Notes under the pieces: model-generated
What the model was told of the DNA's origin: nothing
What the model saw: the letters and a program-made list of their open reading frames with translations, nothing else
Databases searched by the model: none
Assembly (NCBI RefSeq): GCF_000350225.1
Contig: NW_005179010.1
Location: 1 to 64,000, forward strand
Length of the DNA: 64,000 nt
Direction of reading: 5' to 3'
Source: Chondrus crispus
Taxonomy: Eukaryota; Rhodophyta; Florideophyceae; Gigartinales; Gigartinaceae
Shown: one piece after another, positions 32,576 to 45,043 of the stretch
How the letters are laid out: each line of letters begins with the position of its first letter
Position numbering within the stretch: position 1 is the stretch's first letter
Position numbers and translations under genes: made by a program

Positions 32576-35262
32576 AAATCCACGCGCATGCCCGGCGCCC
32601 GTCGCCACCCGCTTCCCCATCGGCACGTGCCGCCCGCTCTATGCGCCTTGCCTCCCAATCTCAATACGGCCGCGCAATGCGCACATTCACCAACCCCCCT
32701 CTAGCTGACCTCAACGACCCGGCCACGATGGAGCGGCTCGAAGCCCTTCACCCCACTCCTACCATGCCTGTTGGGCCCCTGCCACCCTCTGCACATCCTC
32801 GACCACCCAAAGTCACCGAGGAGGCGGTCTTGCGTGCGTTTCGTCGTCGCAATCCAAACTCGGCAGCGGGCCCTGATCGCATGTCCCCGAAATTGCTTCA
32901 CCTCTTGGCTCACACTCCCATAAGCCCCGAATCGGGCGTCACCGGTCTCTCGGCGCTAACCTACCTCGTCAGCCGCCTGGCTCGCGTCTTCCTCCCACCC
33001 TGTTCAATCCCACTGGCCAGTGCGGAGACACTTCTTCCGTTGCAACCCCAGCCGGGAAAATACGCCCGATCGCTATTGGGCAAGCCCTTCGCCGGCTTGT
33101 CGCAAAATTACTTCTTCCTGCCGCCATCGACGACTGTCGGGACCACCATTCTCCTGAACAAATGGCAAATGGCATACCCAACGGTATTGACGCTATCGTA
33201 CACGAAGCACGCATGCTAGTAAGACGCCATGGCAACGACCCACACTACTTATTGGTGTCCATTGACGCTTTCAATGCATTCATTAATTTCTCACGGCAAC
33301 AAGTCCTCTACCAGCTGCCCACTCGAGCATCATCGTTCTCACGATATTTGGATATAGTTTACGCCCGCGCCCCCTTCCCCGTCGTCTTGCCTTCATGCCC
33401 GCCAACCGTACTCCACAGCCGAGAAGGATCACAACAAGGGGAACTTGCAAGCATGCTCCGTTCTCGTTTGCACTCCAGCCGCTCACGCGCCTCATTTCAC
33501 GCGAGTGTGACCTTTTACTGAACCGCTGGTATGCGGACGACGGAACTATCATTGGGCGGATTGACGAAGTTTCCAAAGCCCTTGATATCATCACTAAAGA
33601 GGGGCCCAGGTTCCAATTCTTCTTCAACCCTTCGAAGACACGCGTCTTCTTTCCAAACAAGCACCCTGACCTCTTCAGCCCCCTCCTGGGTCCTCTGCGA
33701 TTCATCGATGAAGGCGGTGTGGATCTGATTGGCACCCCATCGGGTCACCAAACTATATGGCACAGTACATTCGGGAAATTTTGAACCATGGCAAAACTGC
33801 ACTTGCCCATCTCGACCATATCTCCGAGGCCCGCATGCGTTTTCACCTGCATCGGGTGTCGGCTTCTGCATACTGCTTGCAGCACCTCTTCCGGTTGGTC
33901 CCCCCGGATTTCGCGATACCGTTTGCACAACAATTCGACCGTGACCAACTCGAAGCCTATGCGTGCTTTAATGGTGTGACTATGTCGCCCAGAATCTGTG
34001 CCCAAATACGGCCGCGATTTTCACACGGAGGCCACGGCCTCACCTCATTGGGATCTACTATACACGCCTCATACGATGCTACTCTCATCGATACCGTTCA
34101 AGCACGGCTACAAGGTCCCCACTTTCCCGCCGTCTCTCAATATCAGCGTTTTGAAAGAAGCCCGTTACGGGTCGTTCTTCGAAATTTACCTTCATTCGTT
34201 CAACCTGCACACATCGCGATGGCGGAATCGGACTTCTGATGCCTTGAACCATCTACGCTACTGGCGCGACCTGCACGCATACACACCTTTTTACTTCAGG
34301 CGCAATACAGTGCAGCAGCTAGTTCTTACTGGCAAAAACCCCTCTGGGAGTCGTTCCCCAACCCTGGTGATCACAGTGCAGCCTCACTACGCAAACGAGT
34401 ACGCTACAACTCCCTGCTTTCCTTAGGGGCCACCAGTTTTCTCACTCCACACCCGGCCGGCATCTCTCGGGTCCACAACTCAACTTGGTCTACGATGTTA
34501 CGTCGGAACCTTGACGCCCCTGTCATCAACGATTCCATATCGCCTTTGCGATGTGCTCATTGCCCCAAGCCTATAGATGCCCGCGGTGATCACGCGACCA
34601 TTTGCATCCACGGATTTGGTACATTGCACCGGCATAACACCGTCAGGAACGTCCTCGCTAGGCAATTATTCCGAGTCGCTGACCTCGCCTACTCGCTTCA
34701 AGTACCCTTTCTGATTCCCAACACCGCCGCCCGTCCCGCAGATATTCTCGTCCAACCACCTCCAGCTCCTGCACTACGTCCTGACCAACCCACAGCCTAT
34801 GATGTCACGATTTGTAGCCCTTTTCGCCGCGGAATGTTATACCATGCCGCCCGTCATCGCGGCGGAGCCGCCGACGCCGCATCTGTAAAGAAGAGCAAAG
34901 CCCTCCAGCGCACTATCCGCCACGCTCTCCTTATTGAGGACGACCATCGTCCGCCGCCTCTTGACTGGCACTTTCAACCGCTTTCCTTCGACGCACTGGG
35001 AGCCCCCTCTCAGTCTACTGTACACGTTATTGAAGATCACACTAAGCTCAGTGCCCTCCAGAACTCTTGTACAATTGCAACTGCAAAATCACGCATCCAA
35101 CAACGTGTCAGCTTTGCTATATAGTCTAGTGTTGTCGCTGCTATCCTTTCTCGCATACCGACGCACGCTGCGGACATCTCCTACCCGATAGAAGTACAAT
35201 TCATCTTCATATATGCTAATGTCTCTGTAAGCGCACCCCTCATGCATTGAAAAAACTAACCC
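32576..35262 (+). pseudogene. LINE copy L5
   Basis: Starts in the segment MRLASQSQYGRAMR, then LRAFRRRNPNSAAGPDRMSP, VSIDAFNAFINFSR, intact YADD (33530-33541), and KEGPRFQFF. C-terminal part: CAHCPKPIDARGDHATIC, LHRHNTVRNVLARQLF, RPADILVQPP and PTAYDVTI, ending near 35130. Several frameshifts. Closest to L2, so two LINE subfamilies (L2/L5 and L3/L4/L6/L7) alternate here. Confidence 0.87.
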
Positions 35263-37703
35263 CCCCGACCGCAAATCTTTCTTCCACTACATGGCCGGAC
35301 CGCCTGTCTCCACGCCTTCTCCAGTTGCTGGCTCGCACCTCTGTGAGCCCCGAATCCAGCATAACGGGGTTGTCGGTACTCACTCGTCTTGTCAAGCGTC
35401 CGGCACGCAGAGACGTGCCCGACTGCACCGCTTCCTTACTTGCAGCTCCCACCCTGATCCCACTCTAACTCCGCCCGGACAAAATCCACCCATAGCGGTC
35501 GGGACAGCTCTGCGTCGACTTGTGACTAAAACTCACCTCCACGCAGGCATCGATGACACAAGGGATCTCCTTGCTTCAGGGAAGCTTACTAATAGCGTCC
35601 CGTCTAGCTTAGACGCCATAGTCCATGACTCTACCATGCGGATGGCCAGACACGTCCGGGACCCAAACTTCGTCCTCGTCTCCGTTGACGCGAGTAACGC
35701 ATTTAATACCTTCTCACGACAAGCCATGATCAACAAATTAAAGCAGCAGACTCCAAGCTTGGCCGATTTCCTAAATATGATATACGGTCGCTCTGTACCA
35801 GATCTCGTTCTGCCGTCTTCCCCTCGAGTCCTCCTGATGAACCGTCAAAGGACACAGCAGGGAGACCCTGATGGAATGCTCCTGTTTTCGCTCGCTGTGC
35901 AGCCTCTCGTGAGGCCAATCGGCAGAGAGTGCAATCTCTCGCTAAATTGATGGTACGCTAACGACGGTATTCTCGTAGGAACAATACCCGAGGTGACCAA
36001 GGCGCTGAGAATTCTCAAAAACTTCCGGCCCTGACATCGGGTTTTCCATGAACGTCTCGAAATGTCGCGCATATTGGCCCTCCACGATCCCCGCTGTTCT
36101 CCAAACCATTATACATTCCTTCCCGTTAACCGTGACACAAGACGGCGGTATTGCTCTCCTTGGCGGTCGTCTGGGAACAGGAGCATACATTAAGAAATTC
36201 TTAGGCGCAAATATCATGTCGGTCACTGACTCACTTAAGCTTCTAGATGATATCCCCGACGCACGCGTCCGGTTTCACATGCACCGGGTGACAAGATCTG
36301 TCTGCAAGGTGTAGCATGTGTTTCGCTTGACACCTCCCGCGGTGTCCCTCCAGCTCGCTGTAAGATTTGACGACTTACAGCGGGGCACGTACTCGCGATT
36401 TAATGACATGCCACTGTCCCACTCTATGTCTACTCAAATCCGACTCCCTCTACGCATGGGGGTCATGGGCGCACTACTCTGACCCCGTTCGTACATGCGT
36501 CGTACGCAGCAAGCCTTCTCGAGGCCGCCTCCATTCACGTTCAAGGGCCTGCAAATCCTTCCGTCTCTTTCGACCGCAGTATGTCACGTCGTCACCCCGT
36601 CAGCGTCCTCACGTCCATCAACCCAGAGATGCGCACGCGGGGTGTTCTATCCACAAACTCGCCTCTTGGACCATTTGAGCCTGACGCCTTGCTGGACAGA
36701 CCCGAACGCGTACATCAAACCATATTTCAGGCACTCCATGGCGCCTTCGCTCGCATGTACTGGAAAAAGTCTCCTTGGGACCGTCTGCCGTCCCCCTCTG
36801 ACCATGCCGCCGTGTCTGTGGGCCGCAGAGCGCGGTACAACTCTCTCTGCGCGCCCGGTGCCGCCTCATTTCTTTGCGCCCACCCCCTTACGTCCCACGT
36901 TTCTAGCGAAGCATGGTCCGTAATGCTACGATGCCATCTCGATACGCTGGTCTACGATGACTCCATCACGCCCCTCCTCTGTCTGCTCACACTGTCGCCG
37001 TCCCATGGATACCCGCGGGGACCACGCCGCTATGTGCAATCACGGGTTTGGTGCCGTGCATCGCCACAACACCGTGCGCAATGCTCTGGGGAGGCATGCT
37101 TTTCTCGCCGCCGGCCAGCATTGCGATTTAGAAGTGCCATTCCTCATCCCGAGCACTACTCACCGTCCTGACGACACCCTCATCCAGCCTGCTCCGCCTC
37201 CCGCGAGCGCTCTCCCAGAAAGGCGTAACGCTTACGATGTCATTATCCACAGCCCATATCTCGCAGGGGCTCTCGTCCCGGCTGCTCGACGCATGGCCGG
37301 GGCTGCTGAAGTGGCGGATGCGGCGCTTCGCCCCTTGGATTGGCACTTTGTTCCCTTAGCGTTCGATACCCTAGGCGCCCCGAGCGCCCACACTGTAGCG
37401 GAGCTCGACTCCCCCGCTCATCAAATAGCCATCCGCATCGGTACAACGCTCGGTACTGCCAACTCCAGACTGTCTCAGCGCCTTAGTTACGCAATATGGT
37501 CAAGCGTTGCCGCAGCCACGCTCGCCCGCATGCCTTTTCATGGGCCGGCTTCATCGTGCCCTACCCAGGTGTAATTCCTTGAAGCCTGTCCTATGATATA
37601 GCATGGGCCATCCCTACCCCTTGGACTAAATTTACGCACACGCAATGCCTATGATATAGCATCGGCCATCCCTACCCCTTGCAATAAATTTACACCGCAA
37701 TGC
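35263..37703 (+). pseudogene. LINE copy L6, active site YAND
   Basis: Begins at GPDRLSP-equivalent codons and continues with LLARTSVSPESSITGLSVL, VSVDASNAFNTFSR and TQQGDPDGMLLFSLAVQPL. The active-site codons (35954-35965) read YAND, preceded by a TGA (35948-35950). Frameshifts follow. The last part is open (36957-37574): CSHCRRPMDTRGDHAAMC, VHRHNTVRNALGRHAF, RPDDTLIQP, NAYDVIIHSP and stop. The first catalytic Asp of the RT pair is Asn, which should inactivate it. Confidence 0.87.
37591..37703 (+). repeat. Tandem duplication in the L6 3' tail
   Basis: Two units of 58 and 55 bp, each starting CTATGATATAGCAT and containing CCATCCCTACCCCTTG and TAAATTTAC, directly repeated up to the start of L7. 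Confidence 0.85.
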
Positions 37704-40700
37704 GCCTTCCAACAGTCCAAGAACTACTCCTCTGTCCTCTACGCTCCTCCCAGATATACCCCGCAATCCCCGCCCCGTGCCTCCACAGTTTCACTCTCCT
37801 CCTGATCAAGCTCTTCCGGGCTGCCGCAGCCACAACTGAACCTCAGGAGACCCATCGCGCATTTGTTCGACTTCACGTCCTGCGCACTGCTGTTCTCCGC
37901 CACACGTTCCGCAGCGAGCCAGGCTGGCGAGCGCTAAATGGGCAGCACCATGCCCTGCGCGAACGCACACGTCGAGCGACATCAGGACTCCAATGGCCCC
38001 AATTGTGGCATGAAGCTTTTGCTGCCCGACACAACGAAAGAGACTGGCACGCGCGTGACGGCCGACGATTCCAGCACTCTGGCTCATCCCGACGTCGCAT
38101 CAGCCGCGCAATGCGGATGGCCTCTGACGCTCAGTACAGTCAAGCAATGAGCGCCCTCACGGACAAGCCGCTAGCAGATTTCGATGCCCATGATACACAC
38201 GACGCACTCTGTGCCATTCATCCCTCACCAGCGGCTCCAACCCAGCCGCTCAGGCCGTCTGACCTCCCTCCCATCCCCTGATATTACCAAGGGCCAAGTC
38301 CTCCGCGCCGCGCGCTCACTCAACCCTTCATCCGCAGCAGGCCCCGACCGTCTTTCTCCGCGGCTTCTACAGTTGCTCGCTCGGACGTCCGTCAGCCCGG
38401 AGTCTAGAATCACGGGACTCTCAGTCCTGACGCGGCTCGTCCAAAGGCTTGGCAGGGCAATCTCCCACATCTTACCGCCCCGCTTCTTGCCGCGTCAACC
38501 CTAATCCCCTTCCAGCCCCGCCCTGGAAACATCCGCCCCATCGCTGTGGGACAGGCCCTCCGCCGCCTTGTCACTAAAGCCACCCTACCAGCAGCGATTC
38601 AAAGCACTCGCAACCGCTTGGCGCCTGAACAGTTGGCAAACGGCGTCCACTCTGGCATGGACACAATTGTCCACGATTTCCATATGCTCATGACAAGACA
38701 CAGCTGGGACGCAACCTATGTACTCGTGTTCGTGGATGCTCGTAACGCGTTCATCACGTTCTCACGGCACTCTATGCTGAACCGTATGACGCTCCAAACA
38801 CCCAGTCTCGCCCATTTTATGAACCTAATCTACAGGCGCACTGTGACGGATATTATTTTGCGGTCTTCCCCCAATTCTCCTAAAAACTCCAGAAGGCACC
38901 CAACAAGGGTACCCTGCAAGTATGCTCCTTTTATCGCTTGCAGTGCAGCCCCTTATTCGTCGTATAAGTGAAGAGTGTCACCTTTTATTAAATAAGTGGG
39001 ACATTGATGACGGGACGCCTATCAGTACTATCCCAGAGGTAACCCGAGCACTAAGCATCCTACAAGAACGTGGCCATGACATTGGTTTTCATATGAATGT
39101 CTCTAAATGCAGGGCATATTGGCCGACGACCCTGCAAGCCTCTCTCACTTCCCTAACGCAGCAATTTCCTTCACAAGTTTCCAACGATGGAGGTTTATCA
39201 CTTTTAGGTGCCCATTGGAACAGATGAATTCGTTAAGCCTTCCTTAGATGCCAAAGTTAATTCCGCCTCACCCCTCCTCGCATGTCTATGGCTGCCACTA
39301 TTCGTTTTGATGAGTTGCAGAATGACGCATATTCTCGCTTTAACGACGTTCATTTGTCACCATCAATGTGCTCACAACTTAGCGTCCCATTTCGGCTTGG
39401 AAGGCACGGATTCTCATTGTTATAGCCATTCATTCATGCTGCTCATGCTGCAAGCCTCATAGAAGCAGCACCAATCCGAGTCAGTGGCCCATCAAATCCT
39501 ACAGTAGCGTTCTACAGAAGATTGGCATGTAAGAATCTCGTACACCTGTTCGGCTCGCTGAACCCTGAAGTACAGTGTCGGGGTATCCTTTCTGTATGTG
39601 GCATAATCGCCGACGACTATTGTATATATTAGATTTGCAATTAGATATACGGCTGTAATGTACGGACCTTACAGCGTGCGCGCGTTAGCACACGTGTACG
39701 AAACGTGTGCTGCCAGCTCGGTGACTTACAGTATTACAGTGCGGGGCGGCCCGCGCTGTACAGTAGTGCGGTACTGTACTATAGTATGATAACTTCGACA
39801 TGTATATTAAATGGGAGGGAGGGCGCCGGCGGGAGAGGACCAAGGTAGCTTGGGCACGATCCATGACCGCCGAGTAATCCTCCAGCTTACTCTAATTAGC
39901 GCGACACCTCCGCGCGCGCCTTTTAGTTAGGAATGGGCATGGGTCGGGTCGCGCCGACACGCCAGCGAGCCGGGATCCGCCTCCGCCCGTCAGCGCTGGT
40001 ACGTCACCCAGCGCTTCTCCGGGGCGTCGAGGCGTCGATCCGCTCGTGCGTGCGCACGACCTACCCCGACCCGCTCTACCACACTGCTACCGGGGCCGCG
40101 CCCGGTTCCGTGAGCAGGAGGAGTCCCCCGTCTTCCGCCGATCCAGGGTCACCGTCAGACTGTTAGATACACCCCCCCGCCGCTGGGGGTTTCTTTGCTA
40201 CACTGTACACTCATCGCTTGGCCCCTTTGAACCGGATGCATTGCTGGACCGATCTGAGCGTGTTCACACTACCTTATTTCAGGCGATCCACGGTGCATTC
40301 TCCCGAAATATTGGCAAAAATCAGAATTGGACCGCCTTCCCAACCCGTCTGACCACAGTGTGAATTCGTCGGCGCGCACAGTATAATCCTTACAGGCGCC
40401 AGGAGCAGCCGATTTTCTGTGTGCGCACCCCTCCCTTACCTCAAGGGTCTCAAGTGCTGTATGGTCAATTACGCTTCGAAAACATCTAGATGCACCAGTA
40501 TATGATGACTCTATCATACAGCTCCTGTGTTCCTATTGCGGCCGCGCAATGGATGCGCGCGGGGATGATGCTGCCAACTGTAAGCACGGATACGGCGTTA
40601 TGCACCGACATAACATTGTTCGGAACACTCACGCTCGGCATGCATTTCGAGCGGGCGGCCTCCAGTGCGACCGCGAAGTCCCTTTGCACATCTCCAGGAC

Positions 40701-41220
40701 AGCCTACCGTCCTGCTGATTTGCTTGTGCAGCCTGCCCCGCCACCCCCCGGGTCAATACCCGACTGGCCAACCGCGTACGACGTAACCGTGCGCAATCCC
40801 TACACCGCTGCTCTCCTCCATCGTGCTACTCTCTCCATCGCTGGTGCTGCCGATGCAGCACACACTACCAAGCTTCGCGCGCATGAGCGCACTTTGCGCG
40901 CTGTCCTACACTTCGACTCCACTGCCCCGCTTCCCTGTCTTGATTATCATTTCGTTCCCTTGGATTTCGGCACCTTAAGTGCATGGAGCGCTCGCACCAC
41001 CGCTGTTCTGGAATCTATTGCGCCCAGGATTGCCACTGGCACTGGCACGACGTTTGGTATCGCCAAACTGCGCTTGTCCCAACGCATTAGTTATGCAATT
41101 AGGTCTTCTGTCGCCTCAGCGACCCTTGCCCGCATGCCTTATCATGGGTCAGCCTTATCCGCCACCACCCCAGTGTGATTCCTTGATGTCTGTCCGCATG
41201 ATAACGTATCGGCTCCCCTA
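37700..41220 (+). pseudogene. LINE copy L7, interrupted by a solo LTR
   Basis: ATG 37700 opens MRLPTVQELLLCPLRSSQIY and LHSFTLLLIKLFRAAAATTE, the same N-terminal module as L4. RT motifs: SLNPSSAAGPDRLSPRLLQ, VFVDARNAFITFSR; the active-site codons read DIDD (39000-39011) instead of YADD. The frame is split at 39597-40202 by a solo LTR and resumes as HSSLGPFEPDALLDRSERVH. The C-terminal 209 residues (from 40549) are open: MDARGDDAANC, MHRHNIVRNTHARHAFRA, RPADLLVQP, AYDVTVRNP. Tail repeated at 41181-41308. Confidence 0.88.
39597..40202 (+). mobile_element. Solo LTR inserted in LINE L7
   Basis: 606 bp starting TGTGGCATAATC and ending TTTGCTACA, flanked by CTGTA on both sides (39592-39596, 40203-40207). 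With one CTGTA kept and the LTR removed, the LINE frame reads GILSVHSSLGPFEPD without a break, which fixes both ends. It contains CACGTGT motifs and a hairpin (AGCACACGT..ACGTGTGCT near 39690). The parent family is not in the window. Confidence 0.92.
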
Positions 41221-41308
41221 GCATATGATAAAATTTACCAGTGACAATGCGCCGTATACGTAGAACCTATTCTTGATGTCTGCCCGCATGATAACGTATC
41301 GGCTCCAC
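41181..41308 (+). repeat. Repeated 3' tail unit of LINE L7
   Basis: CTTGATGTCTGYCCGCATGATAACGTATCGGCTCC occurs at about 41181-41216 and 41272-41307, about 90 bp apart. This parallels the duplicated tail of L6. Confidence 0.8.
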
Positions 41309-42193
41309 CTACCCTTCATGAAGTATTGAATATGGACAAAGTATTAATTATGGACAATTGGCGTAATTTGCTCTGTACGACTCAAATTGGAATGTGCAGT
41401 AACAGTTAGTTGATTGGCGGGAAAACAAAACACAAAGGTACTTCAAAAGACAAGTGGTACTTGTCGTATAGTGGCGGTCGCCAGCTATGAGCTAGCTCGA
41501 GGAAGAAGTAACAACCAATAGGGCGTGTCCCGCGGTAGATCCGGACTGTGGTAGAGCAGAGGGAAATTACGTCGGTCGACTGTAAAAGCACGACGTACTG
41601 GTCAAGGTGCGGACCCGGAATGGGACTAGTACTGGAAGGGGTTGCGCACGAACACACCCAAAAAAGGGGAACCCGAGCCTACAGACTAGTGTCAGACACG
41701 GGCGGAGCGCAGAGTAGCGGGAACTCCTGGATGAAACGAGAGGGGCAGATTTCAGTAGTGCCACAAAGACTAGAGGCCTGTCGTAGCCCGCGACCTGACA
41801 ATATAGAGGGAGGGAAATGGGTCGTGTCACAGTAATACGCCTAGGCTAGAGACTAGTCTTAATCCGCGTAGTCGCAAAGACTGAGGAGAGTAGAAGGAAA
41901 GGGTAAAGGCAATAGAAGCCAGGGAAACGTCGCAAGCCAGATGCCGACAATGTTGCCTAAGTCAGAGGCTTGTCTTGACACGCGGTGTCCCACCTTCGAA
42001 GGAAATCCATTCCCAAAAGATCCTTGACTGTTTACTGCTATTGCCCGGCGCCGTCGCTGAAATAAGCGCGGTCGCGGGGTCTTGGGCAATGTCCGGTCTG
42101 CTGCACTACTGTACTCTACTACGCAATGCTCTGTACTATGCCATTACTACTGTATCTTGTCATATACAACCTCTGGGCTGTAATGTATACAGT
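41309..42193. other. Unassigned sequence
   Basis: No coding signal. A short tandem duplication (AAGTATT-AATATGGACAA type, 41321-41357) is the only structure noted. Confidence 0.4.
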
Positions 42194-42336
42194 ACGTCGT
42201 CAGCCTGTAATGCCCACGTGTAGTTCGCCCATTTGTAAGGCATACGTGGAGTTCGCCCATTTGTAAAGCACACCTGTAGTCCGTCCGCCTGTAAGACACA
42301 CCTGTAGTCTGTCGGCCTGTAAGGCACACGTGTAGG
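42194..42336. repeat. 28-bp minisatellite, about five units
   Basis: Units resemble CGYCCGCCTGTAAGGCACAC plus CTGTAGTT, with substitutions between copies. Begins near 42190. Confidence 0.75.
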
Positions 42337-42463
42337 CGTGTGTCGGTAATGAACCTGCGGCGTCGGGTTTGTACAAATTACAAATCTTGGCTGTGATACG
42401 ACGGTACTCCCCCAACATGACGTCATCGTGCCAATTTCGACACTATCACTCCCTGAGGTCATC

Positions 42464-44137
42464 ATGCCGTATTCTCTCCGACGAGAAAGAATTTTGCAAC
42501 GGACTCAACAGGATCATTATGAGACAGTTTCAAAGTGTCGAAAAAAGTCCTATGACCTGCTCTGTAACACGAAGCGGTCCATTCGCAAGGTTGGAGAAAA
42601 AAGTGGAGTTAAAAAGGGCTTCGTCGAAAATATCAGGAAGGCCCTTATGAAAAAGGAGGACATAAGCATGGACAAACTGTTGAGCGAAAACTGCCGCCCC
42701 GGAGCCAGGACGGTTCTGTCCAGTGAAGAGGAAGACATGGCCCTCAGGCGTGGTACTTTTGCAGCTCAAAGAGGATTTGCTGGCACCACAGCAAACCACA
42801 AGTATCAGATGGGTCGAATTGCGCCGGATGGGCGGACAAATTGTTTTGCGAATGGCATACCCTGTGATGGCGCGATAAGCGCCTTTCGTGCAAGACACCC
42901 GTAGATAACAGTTCGCTCAGCTGAGAATAAAGCTTTGGTGAAGCTTCGAGGAGATAACTATGAGCATGTGAAGACATATTAGCATGCTCTGCGAAGCGTC
43001 GAGAACGAGTTCCCCGGGATTTTCAATGACGGACATCGTCTGAGGAACATGGATGAGACCCATGCTTCTGTTGAGTTCGGACGCAAAAGGAAAGTCCTCT
43101 GCTCTTCGCTGTCGCACCACGATGGCTTTGTCTCAACAAATCTACGGAACGGCTGTGGGAAACATATAACTGCTGTTTTGGCAGTTTCGGCATCTGGCAT
43201 GATTCGTCCTCCGTTCTTCATTGTCGCTGGAGTGAGGCAAATGACGGCCTGGTACAAGCCAATTCAGAAAGACGTGCACAAGCTCAAAGACACATCCGTG
43301 CTACAATTTTACGAGAAGGAGTAGTTCCCAAAAGATGCTGTTGTGAGCATGACACATAAAGATTCAATGGATCCAAAAATTGTACCTTTATTTATAGTAC
43401 ATTTGAATAGATTTGTGCCACGAAACCTCTCCGAGGGACAGTACGTTCTTCTTCTGGACATGCAGGCGTCGAAAAAGGGATTAGAGTGGTTGGAGTTGGT
43501 CTTTGCTAACAAGTGTACCGTCGTACAAAGGCCTGCAAATACCTCATACTTTTTGCAGCCATGTGATCAATTTACTAACAAGAAAATTTAAGTTAAAGTA
43601 CGAGACACTAGGGACCTCTTCTGTGAGAGTGGTGTTGTTAATACCCATTCCATTCAAGTACATCTCATGTGTGCGATTCGTGCATAGCTGCACATTTATG
43701 TGGAGGATGTAAAGCGTTTCCGGGGAGTGACCGAGCTGTGGCCAATGAAGTTCGATCTATCTAACAAGTGGCTCACTAGGAGAGACCGTGCAAAAGCGGT
43801 GGCGGCTGAGAAGATGAACGATGGAGGCTAGCGGTTGTGCCAGCAGAGTAGGTGCTGTTCAGCAGCGTACTGCCGATTCCAACACTTCAAATTCTTTGGC
43901 AGAATAGTTAACAACTCCTTGCGTATGCGGGCGTACGGACCGAGCAAAGCTCTACAGGAAATCACAATTCTTCTTACACAGCAAGAGACCGTCAATGACA
44001 TACTGATGGGTGGGAAGAATATGAAGCTGGGGGCGAAGTCGACTTTTAAAATTCAAGGAAAAAATGAGGCCTTTCCGTGCGGTGCACAGGAACTTCCTGT
44101 GACCATCAAGGTCAAATCAGCCTATCCGAGGCAATAA
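42464..44137 (+). pseudogene. pogo/Tigger-like DDE transposase relic
   Basis: ATG 42464 opens MPYSLRRERILQRTQQDHYE and a basic helix-turn-helix-like N-terminus. After lesions around 42900-42980 the DDE core appears. First Asp: RNMDETHASVEF (43049). Then HITAVLAVSASGMIRPPFFI and, after TAG 43322-43324, YVLLLDMQASKKGLEWLE (second Asp). Then ANTSYFLQPCDQFTNKK, with the third Asp in the usual LQPCDQ context. A C-terminal part (VTELWPMKFDLSNKWLTRRD; then 43835-44137) follows in other frames. Terminal repeats were not located. A dead copy of a Tc1/mariner-superfamily element. Confidence 0.75.
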
Positions 44138-45043
44138 AAATTGCGCGCAAATATTTTGGTCCGGGCCAGCAAAAAAGGTGTCATAAATGTAGCAGCGCTT
44201 GCTGATTTCATGTCGGGATTTCGTACATTTTTTACCAATAACGCCATTGGCTGGAAAGCAGCATAGTTATGGCACAGCGGCTCTACATGGCCCGTGGCGG
44301 TAGATGGCTGGCTGGCGCTGCACATGGGTAGCTCTCGCAAGGAAACGTTTTGTTACATTGAGGTAATGATGAGACGGTGAGCATCGCTGCGTCTGCGCAA
44401 CCACGGACGAATATGTTTTGTTAATCCAGGGCATTGAAAATATGTCTCCTTTCGCAGCTTCATTGCAGCACTAGACGTTATGCCCCGACCTACTCTCCGT
44501 CAATAAAATGTTAGTCCAGCGCCTTTCTGGCAAAGTGATGTCACCTCGCTGGTCCGGAAACAGTGGAACCGTTGGCGGTTCCAGCGGGGGTCGCACCAAA
44601 TTATTTGTAGCAACCAAAGACTGTTGTTACGGCTACATACACTACATCTACCCCGTCCAATTACCGATATACCGCGGCAGTGTTTCACTACGCTTCCGTT
44701 CTATAGAGTAATAAACGCCAAGAAACATACCAGGGAGAGGTTTGTTACGGTCAAAGTATGCAACGATGGTGGATTGGAATGCTGAGGGACCAAGGAGGGT
44801 GTAATGATGGCTTAGCTGATCCTGAGTTAGGCGACGGGAGGGTTGACCAGCAGTGAGACAAGGAACGCTGTGAGGCTTGATCAGAACAGTACTTCGACAC
44901 TTTCAATGCGTTTGAGAATGTGCGAACTTACGTTTATGCTTTGTAGGTGATCGCGAAACGGTATTGCCTAGAGATGCATATGTAGGATCCGATTATTCGT
45001 CGCATCCGAAAGCGCTCACTTACCGAACGTTTGAAGCGCACTC
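44138..45043. other. Unassigned sequence
   Basis: No coding signal or clear repeat seen. Confidence 0.4.
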
